Positions 12,752 to 24,897 of a stretch of 64,000 nt of DNA are shown here, one piece after another. The position numbers and the translations under genes were made by a program. This stretch comes from Rutidosis leptorrhynchoides (lineage: Eukaryota > Streptophyta > Magnoliopsida > Asterales > Asteraceae), in contig NC_092343.1 of the NCBI RefSeq assembly GCF_046630445.1, positions 135,029,501 to 135,093,500 on the forward strand, read 5' to 3'. Position 1 is the first letter of the stretch, and each line of letters begins with the position of its first letter. Under the pieces are notes generated by a model. The model worked only from the letters and a program-made list of their open reading frames with translations, was not told where the DNA came from and ran no database searches.

Positions 12752-14892
12752 TCGGCTACCACATTTGCCTTCCCCGGGTGGTAACGAATCTCAAAGTCGT
12801 AATCATTCAATAATTCAATCCACCTACGCTGCCTCATATTCAGTTGTTTCTGATTAAATATGTGTTGAAGACTTTTGTGGTCGGTATATATAATACTTTT
12901 GACCCCATATAAGTAGTGCCTCCAAGTCTTTAATGCAAAAAAAACCGCGCCTAATTCCAAATCATGCGTCGTATAATTTTGTTCGTGAACCTTCAATTGT
13001 CTAGACGCATAAGCAATCACCTTCGTTCGTTGCATTAATACACAACCGAGACCTTGCTTTGATGCGTCACAATAAATCACAAAATCATCATTCCCTTCAG
13101 GCAATGACAATATAGGTGCCGTAGTTAGCTTTTTCTTCAATAACTGAAACGCTTTCTCTTGTTCATCCTTCCATTCAAATTTCTTCCCTTTATGCGTTAA
13201 TGCAGTCAAGGGTTTTGCTATTCTGGAAAAGTCTTGGATGAACCTTCTGTAGTAACTAGCTAGTCCTAAAAACTGGCGTATGTGTTTCGGAGTTTTTGGG
13301 GTTTCCCACTTTTCAACAGTTTCTATCTTTGCCGGATCCACCTTAATACCTTCTTTGTTCACTATGTGACCGAGGAATTGAACTTCTTCCAACCAAAATG
13401 CACACTTTGAAAACTTAGCGTACAATTCTTCCTTCCTCAATACTTCTAACACCTTTCTCAAATGTTCACCGTGTTCTTGGTCATTCTTTGAGTAAATAAG
13501 TATGTCATCAATGAAAACAATGACAAACTTGTCAAGGTATGGTCCACACACTCGGTTCATAAGGTCCATGAACACAGCTGGTGCATTAGTTAAACCAAAC
13601 GGCATGACCATAAACTCGTAATGACTGTAACGTGTTCTGAAAGCAGTCTTTGGAATATCATCTTCTTTCACCCGCATTTGATGATACCCGGAACGTAAGT
13701 CAATCTTTGAATAAACAGACGAGCCTTGTAGTTGATCAAATAAGTCGTCGATTCTAGGTAGTGGGTAGCGGTTCTTGATGGTAAGTTTGTTCAACTCTCG
13801 GTAGTCGATACACAAACTGAATGTACCATCTTTCTTCTTGACAAACAAAACAGGAGCTCCCCACGGTGATGTGCTTGGTCGAATGAAACCACGCTCTAAA
13901 AGTTCTTGTAATTGGCTTTGCAGTTCTTTCATCTCGCTGGGTGCGAGTCTGTAAGGAGCACGAGCTATTGGTGCAGCTCCTGGTACAAGATCTATTTGAA
14001 ATTCAACGGATCGATGTGGGGGTAATCCCGATAATTCTTTCGGAAATACATCGGGAAATTCTTTTGCGACGGGAACATCATTGATGCTCTTTTCTTCAGT
14101 TTGTACTTTCTCGACGTGTGCTGGAATAGCATAGCAACCTTTTCTTATTAGTTTTTGTGCCTTCAAATTACTAATAAGATGTAGCTTCGTGTTGCCCTTT
14201 TCTCCGTACACCATTAAGGGTTCTCCTTCTTTTCGTACAATGCGAATTGCATTTTTATAACATACGATCTCTGCTTTCACCTTCTTCAGCCAGTCCATGC
14301 CAACTATTACATCAAAACTCCCTAACTCTACTGGTATCAAATCAATCTTAAATATTTCGCTACCCAGTTTAATTTCTCGATTCCGGCATATATAATCGGC
14401 TGAAATTAATTTACCGTTTGCTAATTCGAGTAAAAATTTACTATCCAACGGCGTCAATGGACAACTTAATTTAGCACAAAAATCTCTACTCATATAGCTT
14501 CTATCCGCACCCGAATCAAATAAAACGTAAGCAGATTTATTGTCAATAAGAAACGTACCCGTAACAAGCTCCGGGTCTTCCTGTGCCTCTGCCGCATTAA
14601 TATTGAAAACTCTTCCACAGCCTTGTCCATTCGTGTTCTCCTGGTTCGGGCAATTTCTAATAATGTGGCCCGGTTTTCCACATTTATAACAAACTACATT
14701 GGCATAACTTGCTCTGACACTACTTGCTCCGCCATTACTCGTTCCGGCACCATTTGTTCCTTTCGTTCTGTTAACTCCTGGTTCGTAGACCTCACACTTC
14801 GCCGCGTTATGACCATTTCTTTTACACTTGTTGCAAAATTTGGTGCAGAACCCCGAGTGATACTTTTCACACCTTTGGCATAGCTGCTTCTG

Positions 14893-14928
<36 letters not shown>

Positions 14929-15849
14929 GCGGTTGTTATTGTTGTTGGGATGATTGTTGTAGTTGTTGTTGTTATTGTTGTTGTTGTTGTTGTTTTTGTT
15001 GTTGTTGTTGTTGTTGGGCCGTTTGTTGTAGTTGCGATTGATGTTGCGATTGTTGGGATAATTGTTGCGATTATTGTTGTAATTGCTGTTGTTGTTGTAT
15101 TGGTGATTCTTATCACCGTTTTCCTCCCACTTTCTTTTGACTTGCTTCACATTGGCCTCTTCAGCCGTCTGTTCTTTAATTCTTTCCTCAATCTGGTTCA
15201 CTAGTTTGTGAGCCATTCTACATGCCTGTTGTATGGAGGCGGGCTCGTGTGAACTTATATCTTCTTGGATTCTTTCCGGTAATCCTTTCACAAACACGTC
15301 GATCTTCTCTTCCTCATCTTCGAACGCTCCCGGACACAATAGGCATAATTCTGTTAATCGTCTTTCGTACGTGGTAATATAAAATCCTTGGGTTCGTAAC
15401 CCTCTAAGTTCTGTCTTGAGCTTATTGACCTCGATTCTGGGACGGTACTTCTCGTTCATCAAGTGCTTGAATGCTGACCACGGTAGTGCGTAAGCATCAT
15501 CTTGTCCCACTTGCTCGAGATAGGTATTCCACCATGTTAACGCAGAACCTGTGAAGGTATGTGTAGCGTACTTCACTTTGTCCTCTTCAGTACACTTACT
15601 TATGGCAAACACCGATTCGACCTTCTCGGTCCACCGTTTCAATCCGATCGGTCCTTCGGTTCCATCAAATTCCAAAGGTTTGCAGGCAGTGAATTCTTTG
15701 TAGGTGCATCCTACACAATTTCCTGTACTGCTAGATCCAAGGTTATTGTTGGTATGTAGCGCGGCCTGTACTGTGGCTATATTTGAAGCAAGAAAGGCAT
15801 GAAATTCCTCTTCACTCATATTCAAGGTGTGTCGAGTAGTCGGTGCCAT
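12752..15849 (-). CDS. gag-pol: gag-pol of element B, C-terminal half lost to the insertion of A
   Basis: The frame is open from ATG 15849 ([10 protein letters not shown]) down to the junction with the LTR of A, about 1030 codons without a stop. It shows the gag domain, a long Asn tract, CCHC knuckles ([28 protein letters not shown]), protease (FDSGADRS), RT (VFIDDILIY) and most of RNase H, and stops at the segment [10 protein letters not shown]. The remaining RNase H end, integrase and chromodomain are beyond the left edge of the window. Compared with A it has many substitutions and a different Asn-tract length. The LTR of A adds a few spurious codons before a stop. The enzyme functions are as for A; no functional integrase can be made from this piece alone. 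Confidence 0.9.
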
Positions 15850-16190
15850 TTCCTTCAAAATAGTCAAATGAAATGAGTTAATCATATAGAATATCAAGAG
15901 TAGTCAATAGTATTTCGTAGCGTAATATGAACTTATTTATAAAAGCTCTTTCTTCATATTAGCGTTTTATACTCTTTAATTCGGGTAGTACCTACCCGTT
16001 AAGTTCATACTTAGTAGCTAACATACCATTTCAACTACCACAATTCTATATGAAAAACTAATCACAAAAAAAAAAAAATATCATATTCAAACCTTTATAC
16101 AATAACTTGCAAACTTACCGCTATTTTACATATAACATGAAATATAGCACATAAAACTTTGATACAAAGTAGTTGCATAGATAATTCTAG
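15850..16190 (-). other. Non-coding gap between F-box gene and gag in element B, with internal PPT copy
   Basis: No gene is visible. It contains the inverted 13-mer of the polypurine tract at 15988-16000 (minus strand AACGGGTAGGTAC), in the same place as in A (4711-4723), and an A-run near 16066. The gag start is about 140 bp downstream of the 13-mer. Confidence 0.6.
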
Positions 16191-16874
16191 TTAATAAATA
16201 AGGCGTTCAGCAAAAGCAACAAAGACACGTAATTCATACGTCCAGAAACAAGTCATGCATTCTGGTTTTACTAATACCACTTCCCATCCTTGGTCTTGTG
16301 GAACGTAACCATTGTGACCGATAGTATGACAACGTGTTGTAACGTCGCCAAAAGGGCGAAGGTTACGCAATGACCAACAGTCTCGTAATAACCAAAAAAC
16401 CTCATTTCTTACCCCAATTACCGACTCCGTCACTTGTGGGAACGTTTTGTTTAATAGTTGTAGCCCGATGTTCTTTTTCTCACTTTGGTGAGAAGCGAAC
16501 ATTACTAACCCGTAAGCATAACATGCTTCTTTATGTTGCATGTTAGCCGCTTTTTCTAAATCATGAAGTCCTATATTCGGATACATTGAGTCAAAATAAT
16601 TTCTTAACCCGTTGCGTAAAATATCATTTGGGTTCCCCTCAATATATGCGTCAAAGTAAACACATCGTAACTTATGGATTTCCCAATGTGATATCCCCCA
16701 TCTTTCGAACGAAAGCCTTTTATAAACCAAGGCATTCTTGGAACGTTCTTCGAATGTCTTACAAACTGATCTCGCCTTAAATAGTTGTGCCGAGGAATTC
16801 TGACCGACTCTAGACAAGATTTCATCAATCATGTCTCCGGGTAGGTCTCTTAAAATATTGGTTTGTCTATCCAT
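16191..16874 (-). CDS. Intact F-box protein gene carried by element B (227 aa)
   Basis: This is a complete frame from ATG (MDRQTNILRDLPGDM) to stop. The F-box covers roughly residues 8-48 (LPGDMIDEILSRVGQNSSAQLFKARSVCKTF by parts), with the Leu-Pro start and the conserved ARSVCK segment. A helical middle (DLEKAANMQHKEACYAYGLVMFA) recalls the Sel1-like repeat of small plant F-box proteins such as At1g67623. The C terminus has CMTCFWTYELRVFVAFAERL. If translated it would be expected to bind SKP1 and act as a substrate adaptor of an SCF ubiquitin ligase; the target is unknown. It lies on the element strand, 341 bp upstream of gag and (before element C inserted) downstream of the leader ORF. The copy in A keeps the same length with one stop, which suggests selection or recent amplification. 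No intron is seen. Confidence 0.85.
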   Translation of the reverse strand: MDRQTNILRDLPGDMIDEILSRVGQNSSAQLFKARSVCKTFEERSKNALVYKRLSFERWGISHWEIHKLRCVYFDAYIEGNPNDILRNGLRNYFDSMYPNIGLHDLEKAANMQHKEACYAYGLVMFASHQSEKKNIGLQLLNKTFPQVTESVIGVRNEVFWLLRDCWSLRNLRPFGDVTTRCHTIGHNGYVPQDQGWEVVLVKPECMTCFWTYELRVFVAFAERLIY

Positions 16875-16951
16875 TTTGTGTTTTTATACTGTAAAATAGA
16901 CAAGAGTTAGATTCATAAAAAAATACTTATTAATACAAGCAATTTTTACAT

Positions 16952-16956
16952 ATATC
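16952..16956. repeat. Target site duplication ATATC, left flank of element C
   Basis: ATATC here and at 46328-46332 flank C exactly. Removing C and one copy restores the sequence seen intact in element A. Confidence 0.93.
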
Positions 16957-18325
16957 TGATGTTCAGCGAGGTGTATACGAAATAGTATTATTTTTACTAG
17001 GAAAAACTATTAAATACGATACAATTTTACACAAGATATTTATTTATTTATAGAATGGATATACTTAAACCTTGCTACAACACTTATAGGCAGTGTACCT
17101 AATCGTACAGTAGTGTAGTTTTTAGTAAGTCCGGTTCGTTCCACAGGGAATCTTTTAAACGAAGCTTAACGCTATATTAATTTTAATTTATAAAAATACA
17201 AATATATAAATAAGTAATATTATTACTATAAAGGGGGGTTTTTACCGTTTAATGACCGGTTTGTCGATTTTAAAACTTAGTCGCAGTTAAAACCTAATGT
17301 AAAATATTAAATAAATAAAAGACTTAATTTAAAGCGTAAAGTAAATAACGATAATGAAATTGCGATAAATAAAAGTGTGATAAAATAAACTTGCGATAAT
17401 TAAAGAGTACGATAATTAAAAGTGCAATTAAATACAATGACAATAAATAAAAGTGCGATAATTAGAAGTGCAATTAAATATAAAATAAAGGAGATTAAAT
17501 ATGAAATAAAAGAATTATGCTTATTTAAACTTCCGTAATCATGATGTTTGACGTGTTGATTTTAGTTTTATGCCCATGGGTTAATTGTCCTTTGTCCTGG
17601 ATTATTTAATATGTCCATCTGGTTTTTTTCCATAACAGTCCATCAGTCATAAATATAAAGTGCGAGTGTCCTCGTCAAATTATCCTTATACCCGAAGTCA
17701 AATATTCCAACTAATTGGGGACTTCAACTTTAACAAGGTTTTAATACTTTGTTTAATAATTACACCAGGTTATCGACTGCGTGTAACCCAAGGTTTTAAT
17801 ACTTTGTTATCAATTATGCCAAGTGTCCTTGTACATAATTTCACCCCTGTTTTAATAATTCTAGTGACTATTAATCCATTCCCGTGTCCGGTTAAATGAA
17901 CGATTATTTGTACATATAAATACCCCGCCCATCGTGTCCGATCGAGTGTATATGGTTATTTATAGGGACGTCCAATTGTAAATCTTTATATTAAAATTAA
18001 CAAACTATCATTTAGTTAAACAAATATAAAGCCCATTAATAGCCCATAGTCTAATTTCCACAAGTGTCGTTCTTTTGTCCAAACCCCAATTATGGTACAA
18101 AGCCCAATTACCCAATTTTAGTAATTAGCCCAACATCATGATTACTTCGGATTAAATAAGCATAATAATAACTTAGCTACGAGACATTAAATTAAAAAGG
18201 TTGAACATAACTTACAATGATTAAAAATAGCGTAGCGTTACACGGACAGAATTTCGACTTACACCCTCACAACATTTGCTAACATACCCTTATTATTAGG
18301 ATTTAAAATTAAAATTAAAATTAAA

Positions 18326-18451
<126 letters not shown>

Positions 18452-18500
18452 CGTTTGATAGAGAGAAAGAAAGATGGATATATGGTGAAACAAACATGTG

Positions 18501-18510
18501 AATTTATAGG
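18501..18510 (-). promoter_or_regulatory. Candidate TATA box in 3' LTR of C
   Basis: Minus strand reads CCTATAAATT, with a purine-poor context upstream. In the 5' LTR the equivalent is 45779-45788. A palindrome pair lies just upstream in transcript direction. Confidence 0.5.
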
Positions 18511-18533
18511 GCATGTGGGCTGTAAAAGGGCCT

Positions 18534-18579
18534 CATGCGATCGCATGAGCTTTACCCTTCAAAGCCATGCGATCACATG
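18534..18579. promoter_or_regulatory. Paired 14-bp palindrome in 3' LTR of C
   Basis: CATGCGATCGCATG at 18534-18547 and CATGCGATCACATG (one G-to-A change) at 18566-18579, 32 bp start to start. It sits about 25 bp upstream of the TATA candidate in transcript direction. Confidence 0.75.
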
Positions 18580-19015
18580 GTGGTAGGTATCAGCTCACAT
18601 GTTTTTGTTTTCTTGTTTATCGATGTTTTAATAAATAAATATAATATATTAAATAATTATAAGAATTATTTAAATATTATATTATATTTATGTGCATAGT
18701 TGTCTTGTAATTTTTAGTCCGGTTCCGGATTTTCGAACGTCCTTGGGTATAATTTAATATCTTGTACTTTGCGTTTTGAATCTTGTACTCTTGTAATTTT
18801 GAGACGTTTCTCATCAATAATTGAAACCTCTTTGATTGTATTTTGTACTTTTGAGCTTTTTGGTCGTTTGCGTCTTCAATTCGTCGAATATGTCTTTTGT
18901 CTTCACCTTTTATTATTTAAACGAATATCACTTGTAAATAAAACAATTGCAACTAAAAGCTTGTCTTTCTTGAGGGATAATGCTATGAAATATATGTTCG
19001 TTTTTAGCATTATCA

Positions 19016-19027
19016 AATATTCCTACA
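19016..19027 (-). other. Polypurine tract of element C
   Basis: Minus strand reads TGTAGGAATATT directly before the 3' LTR, the expected place for the plus-strand primer. Athila-like elements usually have a more G-rich form here, so it may carry G-to-A decay. Confidence 0.55.
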
Positions 19028-21137
19028 CTTGAGCGTTGCTTGTCCTCAAGCAATATAGTCTTGAAATACTAGAATCACTTCTTTATTCTTCACACTTTAT
19101 ACATCAGTGATTTCTATACGGCGGTATAAACAATGGTAGTAATGATGTGGTTTACAGTCTCACATGACTATAAAAATTTAGATCCATTAAGGAAATTGGA
19201 TCTTTATGAAAACATTTGATCTTTTGAAAATTAAATCTAGTTTTTACCCTAGATAAGTTTTCCGGAATAACCCTTCACTGGTGTTTGCAAATTCTTTTTG
19301 TGGGTTTTGTGGGTTTCATATTTGAAATTTTTAGCTCAAAACTTGTGGTTTTGTGTCACCCACTTGCTAACCTTGTATTGGGAAAGCAACACGTCCAGTA
19401 TACTTGTTCCGTATATTACCTTTCGATAAACTACCGTCCGGTTGTAAAGGAAAGCGTTGAACAAGCAACTGTTAAGGCAATGTCCCCTGACATACTTTTA
19501 ATTATGGTCTATAACGTGTCGGACGCAATTACTATCCTTTGTAGGAGCAATAGTAAAGCTTAACCTTATAATTTTTCAGTCTGGCACAAGGTCCTGTCTT
19601 TGACCATGCTATGTAACCACCGTTCTTACGGTTGATACCCGATTTGGTTCAGGTGACCTAATGAATTCCAGGTGAATTCCTAGGATTTTACGTTCAAAGG
19701 TAATGAATGCATTGAAAATGGGTTTTCAGAAAACAAATCGGTTTTAATTTTTTATCAAAATATTTTCTCGTTCAAGCTCGAGTTTAGATATCATCGAATT
19801 CCATGAGTTTGTAATTCTCAATCTTTAAGGTCAATCTCAAGGATTGAGTAATATCAGTCTTAAAAGCTGATTTTTGATCTTTTAAGGAGATTATCCTTTC
19901 TGGGGATCTGATTCATTAGTCTTATCAAGCTAATTTGCACGGTGCCCCCATTGTACGAGATAAATCCTTCTCATGGTTAGGATAAATCTGACCACTTGGC
20001 GACCCTGTTTGATGCTGAGGTCCGTGGATTTCCTGCTGATTTTAGAGATGACTTTTCTAGATTTTTCATCAACCTACAGCTGGTCTGGACGACAACTTCA
20101 TGACCTAAATCAAGAAGTGCGTTTCTTTTTCAGAAGACTTTACTTCCTTTTAGTGATGGAATTAATTCATCGTGTAGATCCATCTTTCTTTCAAATATAT
20201 TACAGTAAATTGGGTAAAACTTTTTAGTTTAGTCCATAGCAAAAGTATCTTCAATTATTTGTTACAGAAATATGTGACATATGTTTAAGATAACTTGGTG
20301 AATTTTCCCACAGTTGGCTTTTATTTTTCCTTTTTGTTCTCCTCTATTCCATTTTAAATGAATTCTAACATTTTAGTTTGTTTCTCAATTTATGTCCTTT
20401 CCAAGGTAACAATAATTTCGGTGTTAACACCTAGTTTTATCGTTCATAAATATGTATAAACATGATTTTGAATTCATTTAATTGAAAATTTTGAAAAATT
20501 TTACTAGAATTGGGTAGTCAGTATATAAGACTAGGGCTGTTCTTTATTATCAGAGAGCACTAGATTCTAATACAACTACTGCTTTACTAGTATTTTTAAT
20601 GGTAACCAAGTGTTTAAGATAAAAATTTTAAAAATCCGAAATAATTTAACCCCTTCCCATACTTAAGATCTTGCAATGCCCTCATTTGCAAGAAATCAGT
20701 AACAATTTAAATTATTGAGGGTGATTAGCGTAGAAAAATGATTAAATTTTACCAAAGTTTCCAAACATAATGGCGTTTGTTTGCTGAATGATAAATGGTG
20801 CACATCATTTGTTCATTCCGTCTTGTTGTTACATCACATTTGTTTTTCGTTTTGTCGTCAAAACTAGCTTTTGCTGAACTTAATGCCAGTCTTTGAAAAT
20901 GCGCTGTTTTACCCTGTTTTGTACAATTGACAATATACATATATACAAATATAAACATGCATGGTAATTTGAAATGGGACTTAATATCCCACTTTCAAAT
21001 CCTAAATGTGAAATATTAGTACACAATAATAAAAATATTAAACAATACATTAATGTATCACAATATCATAAGTTTAAACATGAATAAATAAAAAGATAAA
21101 AACATAAAAATCATAAAAATAACCAAATGGAACTAAA
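19028..21137 (-). other. Long untranslated region of C between env-position gene and 3' LTR
   Basis: About 2.1 kb of AT-rich sequence holds only short unrelated ORFs. No domain, repeat array or RNA gene is recognised. A long 3' untranslated region is common in Athila elements. Confidence 0.6.
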
Positions 21138-23335
21138 TTAGTCTGGATAGGGGTTCCAATTCATCTCGTCAGGTGGGTTCCATTGTTGGTTATAGGTGTC
21201 CTGATAGGCTTGGTTATAGTCATACCGGTTAAAGGTTGGTCGGATATCGGGGCTGTGTGGCGGAAAATGAGCAGGTCGAGTAGGCACGTAATTATTTTGT
21301 ACCTGATATGATAGCTGGCTCATGATTTGGTGCTGATGAACTAACCAGCTATCGTGTTGGTGTCGCCTATAATCCTCGTATACTCGCTCGGAGTTCCACT
21401 GCTCGTACATACTATGTCTGGTTGCGCTCGTCATTAATTCCTCATCTATACGAACGTGGACATCAAGAATAGCATCTCGAATGACATCCCTAATGTCTTC
21501 CGCTTCCTCCATTTCTTCGTCTGAACCCCTTTCTACCTGTGGATGATTACCTTCATAGGGAACTGCCTGGTTGCGTCTACTTTTCAATACCTTAGCACCC
21601 ACATAAACTTTCAATCCTAAAGGCTCAACCTGTTCTCTACAAACCTGTAATGGACCCCCTCGGTTCCTATCAACACCTAAATACTCTCCAATGAGAGTAA
21701 CAAAAATACCTCCTCCTATTATACTCCCTTCCTGCATTCCTTCGACCATTTTAGATAAATAAAAACCAACACAGTAAGGGATATTAACAAAGCTTCTCGG
21801 GTCTCGAATACACTTTAGGTAGAATAAATCATGTAAGGTCAGTTTCTCCTTATTGTGACCTCTTTGTATAATCGAGTTAGCCAAAAATCTATGAATCACA
21901 CGAAGCTCGGCTTTGTTAATATGTAAGTAGGAGTGTTTCCCTCCTAGTGTAAAAACATTATAGTTTGACATACGCCTCCAAACGGCGTCAGCGTCAAAGT
22001 TCCTATCTACCCTTTCCCCTCGATAAATCAAACTCATACAATCGGGTAGTAACAATTCACTAGGAGTGTAAATCTGTAATGCCCTGGCCATGTCCATCAT
22101 GGACATTCTGTACATCCTACCGCTAAGGATAAATCTAAGAAAACTTCTATCATCTAACCTATCTACATCTACGTTTAACACTATAGTACTCATCAACTCA
22201 ACACACCATTCCTTATATACAGGTCTACGAATGGTGAAAAGACGTTCCCAATCTATAAAAGAAGAACTGCCATACCTTTGTACCAAATGCTGTCTAACAC
22301 GGTCAGCTAGATGGACCGTTTCCAAAGGATTCCAATCAATTACCCTTGGCACCTCTACCTCTTTTGTTACCAATTTGAATTTATTACTTTGATATGATGG
22401 GTAATCTCTCCATCGTCTATCGAATATCAAATTAGGATGTAACGTGTGTTCTGGAATTGTTGGGTATTCGACAGGCGGATGTGGTGGAAATACTGTGAAT
22501 TCATTAGGTAACTGTAGCGGATCATAATAGGGTACGTGCTGTTCAGGATGATGTTGTGGTTCCTGTTGTGGTTGTTGTTCAGGTTCATATTGCATTTCTG
22601 GTTCTGGTTCTAGAGCTGGAGCAGGCTGTCTAGATGATGATGCTCCTGAACCTCCAGTATCTGCTTTCTGCAAAACACATTAAACACAAAGTTTGTGCAT
22701 CCAAATATGCATTAGTGTTAGCAAAATAACAACTTAAAACAATCACAATAACATGTTAAATCAAAATTAAACTTATACATAATTTCACAATTTTTCACAA
22801 TTCTACACTTTTTCAAATAAGCACATATGAAAATGTATACAAAGTTCATAATCATTTAACTCAAATAACATGTCAAAATAGTCATTACTAACAATTAAAC
22901 AAGTCTCAAATAGCAAATATATCAAATTAATCAAGTTCATGAATGTTCGCCTAAAAAGTCCACTTTAATCTTCAAAAATCATGTTTTGGATCAATGTTTG
23001 GATCATTTAACTACCTAAACATGTTACACTACTCAATTTAGCAATAATTCATAACAAAAATCGGCCATAACCTGTTTATATCAAAAAGTCCCAAATTGCT
23101 CAAGAACACAAACCCTAGATTTCTAAAAATTTTGAAGTTTTTGGCTTCAAATCATGTTAAATAGCATCAATCTAGGTTATACATGCATAAAATACTAACA
23201 ATTTAACACTAATTACACTAGAAATTAACAAAATTGCATTAGGTAAAATATTGATAATTATCACAAAAACTAGGAACTAATAGAGTTTAGGGGTGTAATT
23301 TTTACCTTTTTGCTGAAGAATGAGAATCTAGGCAT
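21138..23335 (-). CDS. Env-position gene of element C, two exons predicted (519 aa)
   Basis: Exon 2 is 22667-21138 (509 codons plus stop, no lesion). The open frame has no ATG at its 5' end; instead TTTTGCAG precedes codon AAA at 22667, a good splice acceptor. Upstream, ATG at 23335 opens ten codons (MPRFSFFSKK) ending AAG at 23306, followed by GTAAAAATT, a good donor. Splicing the 638-bp intron (23305-22668) keeps the frame. The protein has a Gln/Pro/Glu-rich N terminus, a folded middle (DWERLFTIRRPVYKEW, FLRFILSGRMYRMSMMDMARAL, RVIHRFLANSI, DLFYLKCI), an acidic patch and an Asn/Tyr/Pro-rich tail. The middle resembles the ATHILA ORF-1 / putative plant transposon protein families. I see no signal peptide and no clear membrane anchor, so a true envelope role is not supported. 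It is the only large undamaged ORF in C. Confidence 0.72.
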
Positions 23336-23477
23336 GATTAGAGCAAGAAAAATGACGAATTACGGTGAAAAATGGTGAATTTTAGAGGTGATTTGGGAGT
23401 ATTTTCGGGTATGTGTGTGTTGTGGTGTGAAGAACACAGCTCTCTGAGCTATTTGTTTCTGGCCCGAAATTTGCCCC

Positions 23478-23523
23478 CATGCGATCGCATGGAGGTGTAG
23501 GGAGAATCCCATGCGATCGCATG
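23478..23523. promoter_or_regulatory. Paired 14-bp palindrome upstream of env-position gene
   Basis: CATGCGATCGCATG at 23478-23491 and 23510-23523, 32 bp apart start to start, 143 bp upstream of the predicted ATG at 23335. It may mark an internal promoter; no TATA box is evident between it and the start. Confidence 0.7.
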
Positions 23524-23539
23524 GGTGCCCGGCTACAGT

Positions 23540-24309
23540 GCTTTCACTTTTTTTTTTTTTATATTTTTGGCATACTTTAATTCAATAAGATTAAAAATAA
23601 TGATAATAAAAGTTCTCGTCCCTCCCTCGAGTAAAGCAATTTCGGTTCAACGATCTAGTCTTCAACTTACGACGAATTTTAAAAATCATATTTTTAACTT
23701 AGCGAAATAAAGTAAATTTTTGTTTTTAAATTCACACCAAACTTAATTTTAAAATGCATAAAATTAAAAATTCATATTTTAAAAATTCACACCAAACTTA
23801 AATTTAAAATGCATAAAATTAAAAATTCATACCAAACTTAATTAAAAATATTAATTTTTTTCAAATATTTACAATTTTAAATATATATTAATTTTTAACA
23901 AGTTTACAATATTATTTTAATATTAATTTTAAAAACTTGGTAAAAATAAAATTAAAAATCTTTTTGGCTTTTATCCCACTTTAATCAATCAAATATTATC
24001 AAAAATATGCGCCCCTCTTTTCGGTAAAGTAATTTCGGTTCCATGACCTAATTTAACTCATGACGAATTTTTGAAATATTTTGAGTTGATTGATTAAAGA
24101 TATTTATACCTTAAGAATAAACGTTAAATTTCGCAGTGATGTAATAAATTTTTGTATGATATCAATAATTTCGGTCGCAAGACCTAATTTCATCGAATAC
24201 CAATTTAATACTTTATAGCGAACAAATTAGCATTTATTATCAAAAGGTTAAAAATAAAAATAAAAATAAAAATAAAAACTGTACAAATTACCTGTGAAAA
24301 ATAGATTTC
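23540..24309 (-). other. AT-rich non-coding gap between zinc-knuckle ORF and env-position gene
   Basis: This contains short direct repeats near 23730-23850 (ATTCACACCAAACTTAA-type units), the phrase AATTTCGGTTC twice (about 23639 and 24026), and an A/T homopolymer region. No ORF is supported. Confidence 0.5.
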
Positions 24310-24726
24310 TTAGTGATATGCTCTAGCCCACTCATAAGATAGTCGGACTAATTGGTTTTCCATGGCTACATAGGCGTAACCTTGAGCATTTAATGTTTTT
24401 TCTTCTAAACATATGAACGGTCCATCTCTGCATAAAGTAACAAATTCGGTGTTTGAATAGGTTTGATTATTTGAACATTTACCTTCGTGTGACAATTTTC
24501 CGCACTTGTGACATTTTTCAAGGTGTCGTGCTCTTCTTTTCGCTGCGGATTTTGATTTTCCTTTACCAAATTGTAACTTATTATCTTCGCATCTGGATTC
24601 TTTTCTTACTCCGTCCAATTTTTCTCTGATTACTGATACCAGTTCACTCGGAAGTGTGTCATTATTACGTTTAGTAATCAAAGCGTGTAGCATTAGACCA
24701 TGGTTTAGTTCATAGGAAGTCTTCAT
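24310..24726 (-). CDS. Small zinc-knuckle ORF after integrase in element C (138 aa)
   Basis: A complete frame starts at ATG 24726 (MKTSYELNHG), 171 bp beyond the integrase stop. Central basic segment KGKSKSAAKRRARH is followed by CHKCGKLSHEGKC, a CCHC-like knuckle with spacing C-X2-C-X4-H-X3-C (one residue short of the usual gag form). The C-terminal part (LCRDGPFICLEEKTLNAQGYAYV) is not recognised. Basic residues beside a knuckle suggest nucleic-acid binding. It is separate from the gag knuckle (CDQCGGPHLTKDC) of the same element. It could be a derived gag-tail duplicate or an accessory protein. No lesion is seen. Confidence 0.6.
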   Translation of the reverse strand: MKTSYELNHGLMLHALITKRNNDTLPSELVSVIREKLDGVRKESRCEDNKLQFGKGKSKSAAKRRARHLEKCHKCGKLSHEGKCSNNQTYSNTEFVTLCRDGPFICLEEKTLNAQGYAYVAMENQLVRLSYEWARAYH

Positions 24727-24897
24727 TTCGTAAAAACCTAAAAAAATAAAAATTCAGAATGGGGGGAGAAGACTAGTTCTTTAGGGCCTGCTAGGGAAAG
24801 ACCATTCGGGTTCCATTTTCGAGAATTACACGAAAACAGAAAATCTAACTCTAACAGAAATACATATTACCCTTTAAAGACTTGATTCTCCCCACAC

